DNA of 64,000 bases. It comes from Gemmatimonadota bacterium (lineage in GTDB: Bacteria > Gemmatimonadota > Gemmatimonadetes > Longimicrobiales > Gaopeijiaceae). The notes under the pieces were generated by a model, which worked only from the letters and a program-made list of their open reading frames with translations, had not been told where the DNA came from and searched no databases. The stretch's first letter is position 1; each line of letters opens with the position of its first letter. The DNA is taken from contig JAWKQO010000003.1 in assembly GCA_041390105.1 (NCBI GenBank), forward strand, positions 434,001 through 498,000, in the 5' to 3' direction. Shown here one piece after another: positions 43,280 through 51,051 of the stretch. A program made the position numbers and the translations under genes.

Positions 43280-45924
43280 CCTCGCCGCGGCCGCCCCGCC
43301 TGGCCGAGCTCCTGGCGGGAGCCCTCATGCCCGCCGAGTACCGGGCGGAGCACCTCGGCGATCTGAGCGAGGGCTTCTCCAGGCTGTCTTCCGACCTGCG
43401 GGCGGCGCGGCGCTGGTATTGGCGCCAGGCCGTGCGCTCCATCCTTCCCGCCCTGCGCATGCGCATACGCGCGTGGCGATCCACCGACCGAACCGCGGTG
43501 AGCCCCATGCACACCTTCAAGCAGGACCTCGTCTACGGTCTGCGCGCGTTGGCGCGGAGTCGCACCTTCGCCGCGGTGGCCGTGTTGACGCTGGCGCTCG
43601 CCATCGGCGTGAACACGTCGATCTTCAGCCTGGTCAACGTGGTGGTGTTCGCCGATCTCCCGATGAACGGCCTGGACTCTGCCACGCTGGTCCGGACCCG
43701 CAATCCCAGCCTCGGCATCGATCAGGGCAGCGTCTCCGTTCCGGACTACCTTGATCTCGTCGAGCGCGCTCAAGGGTTCCAGTCGTTCTCGGCGATGACC
43801 GAGGACCAATGGGTCCTCACGGGCGCGGATGTACCGACCCGGGTGGTCGGGTATCGCATCACCGCCAACCTGCTCGACGTGTGGCAACTGCCGCCGGTAC
43901 TGGGCCGGGGCTTCGCCGCGGGCGACGATCTGCCGGGCGCTGCCCCGACGGTGATGCTCTCGCACGCCTTCTGGCAGAGCCAGTTCGGCGGTGACCCGGC
44001 GGTCCTGGGCAGCACGATCCGCCTGGACGGCATCGAGCATACGGTCGTCGGCGTCATGGATCCGAAGATCGGGTTCGCGGAGCTGGGCTTCGCTCAGGTG
44101 TGGGCACCCCTGTCGCTCAGCCGCAGCGAGGCGGCCCGCGACGCCCGCAACCTCTTCGTCGTGGGCCGGCTGCGCGAAGGGGTGAGTCAGGTGCGGGGAA
44201 CGGAGGAGGTCGCGTCGATCAGCCATGCGCTGGAGAGCCAGTATCCGGAAAGCAACGTCGGTTGGGCGCTCTATTCAGCGCCCGTGCGCGAGGCGCTGCT
44301 GGGCGACGAGGGCCAGATCATCCTCCTCATGCTGATCCTCACGGTGGCTTTCGTGATGCTGATCGCATGCGCGAACCTGGCCAACATGCTCCTGGCCCGC
44401 TCGACCGTGCGCGCCCGCGAGTTCGCGGTGCGAACCGCGTTGGGCGCTCCCCGCGGTCGCATCATCCGCCAACTCCTGACGGAGAGCCTGGTGCTGTCGA
44501 TCGCAGCATCCCTCGTCGGTGTGCTCTTCGCCCTCGGGCTCAACCGGGCGCTGGTGAGCATCTCCCGTGGGCAGGAGGCCCTCTTCATGATGGCGAAGCT
44601 GGACGGGCGCGTGCTCAGCTTCATCGTCGGGATCGCACTGGTGGCGCCCGTCCTGTTCGGATTGCTACCAGCGGTGAAGGCGGCCGCGCCGGACGTGAGC
44701 ACCCGCCTGCGCGACGGACGGAGCGGAGGGGAGGGCCGGTCCGGCAAACGCGCCCGCAACGTGCTGGTCTCCGCTCAGGTGGCGCTGGCGCTGTCCTTGA
44801 TGGTGGTGGCCGGTCTGCTGGCGCGGACCGTCTACAACTCGGAGACCCGGACCCAGGGATTCGTGCGCGACGGAGTGCTGGCCGCCGAGTTGGATCTGCC
44901 CGAGAACGAGTATCAAACGGACGACGCTCGCCGGGAGTTCTATCGTCGTGCGCTGGAGAACATCGGAGCCCTCCCCTCCATCTCGGAAGTCGCTCTCATC
45001 AGTGCCATCCCGGGGGCGGAGTTCGGAGCGCTTCGCGGCATGGAGATCGAGGGCCGCGAGATCGCACCCGACCAACCGCGGCCTTCCGTGCTTCAGGTGA
45101 CGACTTCGCCCGGTGCATTCGCCTTGCTGCAGGTACCCCTTCGGTCCGGGCGCGACTTCGACACGCGGGATCAGCCCGACACACCGCCCGTGGCGATCCT
45201 GGCCGCCGAGGTCGCTCGCCGCTACTGGCCGGAGTCCGATCCGGTGGGTCAGCGGATCCGCTTCGGCATGGACGCTTCGGCACCGTGGATCACCGTCATC
45301 GGGATCGTGGAAGACGTCCTCTCCACCAGCCCGGAGGAAGAGTTCGCCGAGCACGTGTACCTGCCCTACGCGCAGAACGCGCGCACCGGTATGCGGGTGC
45401 TCGCCCGCGCTCCTAGAGACCCGACGGTGCTCAGCGATGCCGTACGCTCTGCGATCTGGAACGTGGATCCCAACCAACCGATCGACCAGGTCCGCACGGT
45501 GACCCAGGCCCAGTACGCCAACTCGGCGAGCTCCTACGCGCTCATCTCCCTTTTCGTCTCCTTCGCTGTGTTCGCGCTGCTGATGGCGGCTCTGGGCATC
45601 TATGGTGTGATGTCGTACATGGTGTCGCAGCGGCGGGCCGAGATCGGGTTGCGTATGGCGCTAGGCGCCGAGGTCGGCGCCGTGCACCGGATGATCCTGG
45701 CCCAGGGCGGCCGCTTGTTGGCGGGCGGGCTGATCGTGGGTCTCCTTCTCTCGCTGGGGCTCAGCCGCATGCTCCGCAGCGTGGTCTACGGCATCAGCGC
45801 TACGGACCCGGCCACGTTCATCGGCGTGGCCGGCGTGCTCACGGGAGTCGCGCTGCTCGCCAACTACGTGCCGGCGAGGCGGGCGACCCGCTCGGATCCG
45901 GTCACGGCGCTCCGGGCGGAGTGA
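43276..45924 (+). CDS. ADOP-family (MacB/FtsX-like) ABC permease
   Basis: An 882-residue permease with a short N-terminal cytosolic/PadR-linked region (about residues 1-75). Two MacB-PCD/FtsX units follow: TM helix (RTFAAVAVLTLALAIGVNTS), periplasmic domain, three TM helices (LANMLLARSTVRAREFAVRTALGA), then the second half ending YMVSQRRAEIGLRMALGAEV and RRATRSDPVTALRAE. This duplicated layout without a linked ATPase gene is the acidobacterial duplicated orphan permease type. The start is fixed by the ATGA overlap with padR. It probably exports an antimicrobial or lipid, or transmits mechanical force, with an ATPase encoded elsewhere. Confidence 0.92.
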   Translation: MTSPRPPRLAELLAGALMPAEYRAEHLGDLSEGFSRLSSDLRAARRWYWRQAVRSILPALRMRIRAWRSTDRTAVSPMHTFKQDLVYGLRALARSRTFAAVAVLTLALAIGVNTSIFSLVNVVVFADLPMNGLDSATLVRTRNPSLGIDQGSVSVPDYLDLVERAQGFQSFSAMTEDQWVLTGADVPTRVVGYRITANLLDVWQLPPVLGRGFAAGDDLPGAAPTVMLSHAFWQSQFGGDPAVLGSTIRLDGIEHTVVGVMDPKIGFAELGFAQVWAPLSLSRSEAARDARNLFVVGRLREGVSQVRGTEEVASISHALESQYPESNVGWALYSAPVREALLGDEGQIILLMLILTVAFVMLIACANLANMLLARSTVRAREFAVRTALGAPRGRIIRQLLTESLVLSIAASLVGVLFALGLNRALVSISRGQEALFMMAKLDGRVLSFIVGIALVAPVLFGLLPAVKAAAPDVSTRLRDGRSGGEGRSGKRARNVLVSAQVALALSLMVVAGLLARTVYNSETRTQGFVRDGVLAAELDLPENEYQTDDARREFYRRALENIGALPSISEVALISAIPGAEFGALRGMEIEGREIAPDQPRPSVLQVTTSPGAFALLQVPLRSGRDFDTRDQPDTPPVAILAAEVARRYWPESDPVGQRIRFGMDASAPWITVIGIVEDVLSTSPEEEFAEHVYLPYAQNARTGMRVLARAPRDPTVLSDAVRSAIWNVDPNQPIDQVRTVTQAQYANSASSYALISLFVSFAVFALLMAALGIYGVMSYMVSQRRAEIGLRMALGAEVGAVHRMILAQGGRLLAGGLIVGLLLSLGLSRMLRSVVYGISATDPATFIGVAGVLTGVALLANYVPARRATRSDPVTALRAE

Positions 45925-45977
45925 GGGCGGCGATGGTCGCGGAACCGGCGCCGCAGCCGCGGCCTCCGCGGTCAGGC

Positions 45978-46385
45978 CTACCTGGCCCGCATCCGGTTGT
46001 TGCGGGCGCCGTGCTCTACCTCGGCCAACCCAAGCTCTTCCATGAGCGGCGGAACGTACATCGCGAAGCGGCCGCGAAAGCCCTTCTTCAGCCCATACCA
46101 CCCGCCGACCGGGTTGGAGGCAGCGCGGGCCCAATGCTCGACGGTGCCCGGCTTGGCCTCCTGCTTCTCGTCCTTGCTTCCCAACTCCATCCAGTCGCCG
46201 TGCTCCCTGAGCATGGCGTGGAGGTCGGCCAGGCAGCGAAAGTCGTACTGCAGGATGGTCTTCCCCACCGTGCAAACCAGGATCGTGCGACCGTCCCTCT
46301 CGTCCACATGCATCGTGTACTCGGACGTACCAGGCGGGGTCTTGAGCAGCCACGGATCGGACGCTGGTCGAGTGGGCAGCTTCAT
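45978..46385 (-). CDS. Conserved-type protein of unknown function
   Basis: A 135-residue soluble protein, mixed alpha/beta, with a beta-rich first half (GTSEYTMHVDERDGRTILVC) and a helical, basic end (ARNNRMRAR). I recognise no domain. Its ATG overlaps the SRPBCC stop as ATGA, so it is the last gene of an ArsR/SRPBCC operon. It converges with the ADOP permease gene, 53 bases apart. Confidence 0.7.
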   Translation of the reverse strand: MKLPTRPASDPWLLKTPPGTSEYTMHVDERDGRTILVCTVGKTILQYDFRCLADLHAMLREHGDWMELGSKDEKQEAKPGTVEHWARAASNPVGGWYGLKKGFRGRFAMYVPPLMEELGLAEVEHGARNNRMRAR

Positions 46386-46858
46386 GGCGTGCCGCTCTCC
46401 GGTAGGATGGTGGTCTCTGCGGCGCCCTTCAAATCGGCGCTGAAACGCTCGAAGCTCTCGTCGAACGAAGGGATGAACCGCCCGTAGAGTGGGAAGAGTG
46501 CCCCGCCGATCCGCTCGGTCATCGTGAATCGCACGTTGTTCGGACCCTGCGGGGTCAACGTGAAGACCCGCTTCCCCTGTCCGTCGCCCCAGACGAGGCG
46601 CTTGGGCGGAAGAGCCTCGAGCACTGTGAGCCTGAAGGACCGCTTCTCATCCAGGGCCGAACGCAGGACGATCCTCCGGCCAAGCGCGATCTCGCCATCG
46701 ATGGAGCGCACGGTCGCCGTCCACGCGGGATAGTCGGCGGCGTTCGTCAGGATTCGCCAAACCGTATCAGCAGACGCGCCGATCGAGATCGCCACCGACG
46801 TCTCGCGTGAGAAGGATTTCTTGACCGTCCGTGCTTTTCCTTCGTCGTCCGACGTCAT
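46382..46858 (-). CDS. SRPBCC-superfamily protein (polyketide-cyclase/START-like)
   Basis: A 158-residue ligand-pocket protein of the helix-grip fold: TSVAISIGASADTVWRILTN start, DYPAWTATVRSIDGEIALG, the PPKRLVWGDG strand and a terminal FERFSADLKGAAE helix. This matches SRPBCC proteins that bind hydrophobic ligands. Start and stop both overlap neighbours by ATGA. It lacks the more acidic motif of AHSA1 proteins. Confidence 0.87.
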   Translation of the reverse strand: MTSDDEGKARTVKKSFSRETSVAISIGASADTVWRILTNAADYPAWTATVRSIDGEIALGRRIVLRSALDEKRSFRLTVLEALPPKRLVWGDGQGKRVFTLTPQGPNNVRFTMTERIGGALFPLYGRFIPSFDESFERFSADLKGAAETTILPESGTP

Positions 46859-47349
46859 GTTGGACCCTCTTGATCACGCTGGGTGGGCGTCGGGACCCGA
46901 TCAGCCCGGACGTGGCCTTCGAACGCCGCGAGGACGCGCCCCCACCCCGACTCGAAGCGAGCCAGCGCGCCCTCCCATCGTTCCGCCCTGAGGTCGCCGC
47001 GCCGGTGACGGACGTAAACTCCCGTTCGCCGGGGTCCGAGCGGCTCGAAGCGCACCTCGACAATGCTCGGAGCATCCGGATCTGCCGCCGGAAAGAACGT
47101 ATGTGAAATACGCCGAGGGGGGTCCCAGACGCGCACGACGCCCCAGGGGATCTCTCTGCCATCGGTGGTGCGCTCCAACAGGCGCCCCCCGACGTGCGGC
47201 TCCAGCGACATGCGCGCCTCCGCGCTGCCGGAGATGCGGTGTGACTCTGGCCACCAGAGTTCGATCCGTTCGTGCCAGAGCCGGAAAGCCTGCTGCTGCC
47301 CCAGGTCCACTTCGATGGAGCGTACGACCTCGTCACGCGCCATCGGCAT
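46855..47349 (-). CDS. SRPBCC/AHSA1-domain protein
   Basis: A 164-residue helix-grip protein of the AHSA1 subfamily: VVRSIEVDLGQQQAFRLWHE start, WWPESHRI, GGRLLERTTDGREIPWGVVRVWDPPRRI and a terminal helix WEGALARFESGWGRVLAAFE. ArsR regulators are very often encoded next to such proteins, as here. The ATG at 47349 lies 17 bases inside the ArsR gene, with GGAG four bases before it; the ATG at 47343 is an alternative. The stop overlaps the next SRPBCC gene as ATGA. Confidence 0.87.
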   Translation of the reverse strand: MPMARDEVVRSIEVDLGQQQAFRLWHERIELWWPESHRISGSAEARMSLEPHVGGRLLERTTDGREIPWGVVRVWDPPRRISHTFFPAADPDAPSIVEVRFEPLGPRRTGVYVRHRRGDLRAERWEGALARFESGWGRVLAAFEGHVRADRVPTPTQRDQEGPT

Positions 47350-47686
47350 CGCGCTCCGCCGAGAGGTTGTCCGCCACCAGGCGAAAACGCGCCAGGGCCT
47401 CGGACCAGAACGCATCCAGGTAGGAGGTCGCCGCCTCGAACCCCTCGCTCCGTATCGAATAGTGATGGAGGCGCCCGGTGACCTCGCATTCGACCAGCCC
47501 CGCTGCGAGGAGCGCCGCGAGGTGTTGGGATACGGCGGGACGACTGACGGGCAGCCTCGCTGCCAGCTCGGACACCGACTTGGGGCCCGCGGCGAGCAGG
47601 TCCAGGACCCGCCTCCGGGTGGGTGAGCCCAGGGCGTCCAGCGCGCGCTCAGAAGCGGCTTCGTGACGGGCGATTGCAATGGCCAT
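47333..47686 (-). CDS. ArsR-family transcriptional regulator
   Basis: A 117-residue winged-helix repressor: ERALDALGSPTRRRVLDLLAAGP, VSELAARLPVSRPAVSQHLAALLAAGLV recognition region and the LHHYSIRSEGFEA wing. It lacks the CxC metal motif of ArsR/SmtB sensors, so it belongs to the group paired with SRPBCC genes rather than to metal sensors. The ATG at 47686 is the natural N-terminus. An inverted repeat 33 bases upstream is a likely autoregulatory site. Confidence 0.93.
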   Translation of the reverse strand: MAIAIARHEAASERALDALGSPTRRRVLDLLAAGPKSVSELAARLPVSRPAVSQHLAALLAAGLVECEVTGRLHHYSIRSEGFEAATSYLDAFWSEALARFRLVADNLSAERDADGA

Positions 47687-47718
47687 TGTGGGAGATGCAC
47701 AGGGGCGCCGGACAAATG

Positions 47719-47734
47719 GTAAGTAGAAACTTAC
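47719..47734. promoter_or_regulatory. Inverted repeat, candidate ArsR operator
   Basis: GTAAGT and ACTTAC with a 4-base spacer AGAA, a perfect dyad 33 bases upstream of the ArsR ATG. Size and position fit a winged-helix repressor site overlapping the promoter. Confidence 0.5.
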
Positions 47735-47783
47735 GCATTGGCCAAGTGAGGCGCCAGGGCGGCGATCCCCGTCGCTCCTCCGG

Positions 47784-50621
47784 TCACTCCCCGTCGGCGG
47801 GCGAATCCTGGCGTGGCTGCTCGCCGCCCACCCGCGCCAACCACTCGGCAGCCTGCACCGTCCTCCGGTCGTCCGGTCCGAACTCCGACTCGAGGACCGA
47901 GTGGGACCGCCGGAGCAGCACGGCGGCCGCCGCGCGATCACCGGACAGAAGCAGGCACCCGCCGAGCGCGCTCTCGGCCTCAGCCACCAGCGGGTCGTCG
48001 GCCTCGCTGACCGCTCTTCGGATCTCGGTCCCACGCTCCAGCGGGGCCCGGCACTCGTCTGCGCGTCCCAACTGGACCCGGACCGTCCCCACGTCCACGA
48101 AGGAGTCGGCGAGGTCGAGGTCGTCGCTGGCCAGATTCGGCTCACGGATCTCGAGCGCACGAGTGAGCGCGGAATCGGCAGCGACCCACATCCGACGGCT
48201 ACCGAGATAGCGACCGAGATCCTCGTAGCTCACGGCGACCAACGGGTGGTCGTCTCCGAACGCGTTTCGGCGCAGGGCAAGCGCCTCGCGCAGCATCGGC
48301 TCCGCCGCCGCCGTGTCGCCCGCGAGCACCCGCGTGCGCGCCAGGCCCGACAAGGGGTACGCGAGGTCCGGATGACCGGGGCTGGCGGCCCGTCCGATCT
48401 CGACCGACTCGGCAAACGCCGCTGCTGCCGCGGCCTGGCGGCCGCCCCGCAGGAGGTTGACGCCGTAGTCGCTGAGGTCCGCGGACAGGACCGCGGGTTG
48501 ATCGAGCGTGCGCCGGGCCGCGACGACCGCGCCCAGCAGCGTGATCGCCTCGTCCTGAAGACCCTGGCGACTCTTGTTGACGGCCAGGTTCGTGAGCGCA
48601 GACAGCGTGCTGGGGTGTGCGTCACCGTACAGCGCCCGCCGCATCCCGATCGAGCGCTCATACAGGGAGTCGGCGACATCGTACTGACGCCGGCGCGAGT
48701 AGGCGGTGGCGAGGTTGTTGAGTGTCGACGCTACCTGCTCGTGCGGCCCGTCGAACATCGTGCTCTGACGGTCGAGCACCCTCTCGAAGATGACCGCCGC
48801 CGAATCGTAGCGGCCCTCGCGAAAGAGCAGTCCCCCGAGACCGTTCAAGGGCTGCGTCGATCCAGCACCGGTCGGATCGAGTGCGTCCGCGACCGCTGCG
48901 CTCTGCTGGTACGCGGCGGCAGCCCCGTCGAGGTCTCCCCTGAGCTCGCGCGCGAACCCCAGGTTGTAGAGCGCCGAGCCCGTCGACTCGTGCACCTCCC
49001 CGTTCACCCGGCGCAGCCCGTCAGTGGCCTCCTCCAGGAGCGGAAGAGCGGCGGCCGCGTCTCCGCGACGCAGCTCGAGGATACCGAGATTGTAGACGGT
49101 GTGCAGATAGTCCCCGTCCTCCGTTCCCAGCGCTTCGCGCCTGAGGTCGCGCGCTTCCCCGAGCAGGGCACGCGCTGTGTCCCAGCGCGCCATGGTCGCG
49201 TGGACGCTTCCGATCATGTCGAGCACGGCCGCCCGCGTCTCCGGCTCGTCCCGAAGTTGTTCCCGGGCCAGGTCGGTTCCCCGGTTCAGTAGCTCGAGCG
49301 CCGTCATGTCGGCACCGCCGACTTCGTTGGGGTCGGCAAGCTCGAACAGGTTGACCAGGAACTCGGACGCGCGCTCGGCCTGGCGCTCCGCACGCTCGGC
49401 CGCGTCGCGCTGCGCAGAGACGCGGCCGTTCTGAACCACCATCGCCACCCCAAACCCGACGAGTAGCGTGACCACGGCGGCGGCAGCCGCGACGCCCGCG
49501 CGGTTGCGCTGGACGAACTTCCGCGACCGGTAGCCCCAGGTGGGCGGCCGCGCCGCGATCGGCTGCGACGTGAGGTACCGCCTCAAGTCGTCCGCCAGCG
49601 CCTCGACCGAACCGTAGCGCCGCTCGGGCTCCCGCCGCAGCGCCGTGAGGGCGATGGTGTCGAGGTCGCCCGCTAGCCGCGCGTTCGACGCCACGGTGCT
49701 CGGAAGCCGGGGGTCCTCCTCTGCGATCCGTCGACTGAGCTCGGCCGGCGTGGAATCTTCCTCGGCGTAAGGAAGCTCACCCGCCAGCAGCCCGTAGAGG
49801 ATGAGACCGAGCGAGTAGACATCCGACGGCGTTCCGATCCGCTCGCCGCGGAGCTGCTCGGGGCTGGCGAACGCCGGCGTCATGATGCGGGTGGCCGTAC
49901 GCGCCGCGGCGAGCTCGTCCTCCGGCGTGAGCAGCTTGGCGATACCGAAGTCGAGCAGCTTCGGGACGCCATCTTCCGTCACGAGGATGTTTCCGGGCTT
50001 GAGGTCGCGGTGGACCACCAGATTCCGGTGCGCGTACTGGACCGCGGCGCAGATGCTCAGAAAGAGCCAGATGCGCGACTCCAGGTCCAGGCCCTTCTCC
50101 CGTACATAGGTGTCGAGGGGGAGGCCCTCGACGTACTCCATGACGACGTAGGGGACGCCCTCCGCGGTCGCTCCCCCGTCGAGCAGTCTGGCGATGTTGG
50201 GGTGGTCGAGCCCGGCGAGGATCGCCCGCTCGTTCCGGAAGCGCGCCATCGCCTCGTCCGAGAACAGCGCCCCGGGAAGGACCTTGATCGCGACCTGGCG
50301 CTCGAACTCGCCATCGTCGCGCTCGCCGAGGTATACGACCCCCATCCCGCCGCGGCCGATCTCGCGGCCCACGCGGTACGGGCCGAGTCGACGCCCCTCG
50401 ACGCCTGCAGCCGCGCTCCCGATCAGGTCCTCGGAGGCGCGTTTGACCGACGCCACCGCGTCCGTGAGCTGGCTGCCGGCAGCCTGGAGCAGGCTCTCGA
50501 CCTCCCGCCTCAGCTCCGGGTCCGGGCAGCGCTCCTGGAGGAACGACGCGCGTTGATCCGCGGGAAGGTCCGCCGCCTCCTGGAACAGCGCCTCGACCTG
50601 CGCCCAGCGCTCGGGGCGCAC
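47784..50621 (-). CDS. Membrane Ser/Thr protein kinase with extracytoplasmic TPR repeats
   Basis: A 945-residue Hanks-type kinase. An N-terminal 70-residue helical region precedes the kinase domain (about residues 80-345), with the GRGGMGVVY glycine loop, VAIKVL Lys, VVHRDLKPGNILV catalytic loop, LLDFGIAKL and ASPEQLRGE. A TM helix lies about residues 370-395, followed by about ten tetratricopeptide repeats (ALYNLGFARELRGDLDGAAAAYQ type). The start is a GTG at 50621, two bases after the stop of a 66-residue protein. This kinase-TM-TPR layout is common in Gemmatimonadota and Acidobacteriota. Targets are unknown. Confidence 0.94.
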   Translation of the reverse strand: MRPERWAQVEALFQEAADLPADQRASFLQERCPDPELRREVESLLQAAGSQLTDAVASVKRASEDLIGSAAAGVEGRRLGPYRVGREIGRGGMGVVYLGERDDGEFERQVAIKVLPGALFSDEAMARFRNERAILAGLDHPNIARLLDGGATAEGVPYVVMEYVEGLPLDTYVREKGLDLESRIWLFLSICAAVQYAHRNLVVHRDLKPGNILVTEDGVPKLLDFGIAKLLTPEDELAAARTATRIMTPAFASPEQLRGERIGTPSDVYSLGLILYGLLAGELPYAEEDSTPAELSRRIAEEDPRLPSTVASNARLAGDLDTIALTALRREPERRYGSVEALADDLRRYLTSQPIAARPPTWGYRSRKFVQRNRAGVAAAAAVVTLLVGFGVAMVVQNGRVSAQRDAAERAERQAERASEFLVNLFELADPNEVGGADMTALELLNRGTDLAREQLRDEPETRAAVLDMIGSVHATMARWDTARALLGEARDLRREALGTEDGDYLHTVYNLGILELRRGDAAAALPLLEEATDGLRRVNGEVHESTGSALYNLGFARELRGDLDGAAAAYQQSAAVADALDPTGAGSTQPLNGLGGLLFREGRYDSAAVIFERVLDRQSTMFDGPHEQVASTLNNLATAYSRRRQYDVADSLYERSIGMRRALYGDAHPSTLSALTNLAVNKSRQGLQDEAITLLGAVVAARRTLDQPAVLSADLSDYGVNLLRGGRQAAAAAAFAESVEIGRAASPGHPDLAYPLSGLARTRVLAGDTAAAEPMLREALALRRNAFGDDHPLVAVSYEDLGRYLGSRRMWVAADSALTRALEIREPNLASDDLDLADSFVDVGTVRVQLGRADECRAPLERGTEIRRAVSEADDPLVAEAESALGGCLLLSGDRAAAAVLLRRSHSVLESEFGPDDRRTVQAAEWLARVGGEQPRQDSPADGE

Positions 50622-50623
50622 CC

Positions 50624-50824
50624 TCAGCCGTCCCCTCGTTCGTCGCCCTCGCCCATGTCGAGCTCGCCCAACGGGTCTCTCTCGACCAGATCGGCGACCT
50701 GATCGTAGACCGAGGCGTTGTCCTGCATCTGCTCCTGAAGCGACTGGTTCTGCGCGCCGACGTTGCGGAAGAAGACCGCTGCATCGCGAAGGAGCTTGGC
50801 GGCGAGTTGCGCGTAGGTGGCCAT
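50624..50824 (-). CDS. 66-residue protein coupled to the Ser/Thr kinase
   Basis: Begins MATYAQLAAKLLRDAAVFFR and ends in an acidic tail GELDMGEGDERG. It is predicted to be two amphipathic helices with an Asn-Gln-rich connector, without membrane helices. GAGG lies five bases before the ATG. Its TGA is two bases before the kinase GTG, so the kinase is probably translated by coupling from this gene. I recognise no named family; it may be a kinase regulator or the remains of a larger adaptor. Confidence 0.65.
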   Translation of the reverse strand: MATYAQLAAKLLRDAAVFFRNVGAQNQSLQEQMQDNASVYDQVADLVERDPLGELDMGEGDERGDG

Positions 50825-51051
50825 GAAACCTCGGGAGGCGGGTCGCTGGGGGATCCGTTCCTCAATGACTGCCGGCGAGCTGCTTCTGGCAAGGAGCGGG
50901 CGGATCTCGGCACCCAGCCCGCGCCGCCCGCTGACGAACTCGACGAAGGGCAGTACCGGGGCGACCCCCCCCTGAGCCGGCCGGGCCCGGCTCCGCTGCC
51001 GGGCCCCGGCCCCCCGGTTCCGCGGCGGCGCGCTCGGGCTACCTTTTCGGC

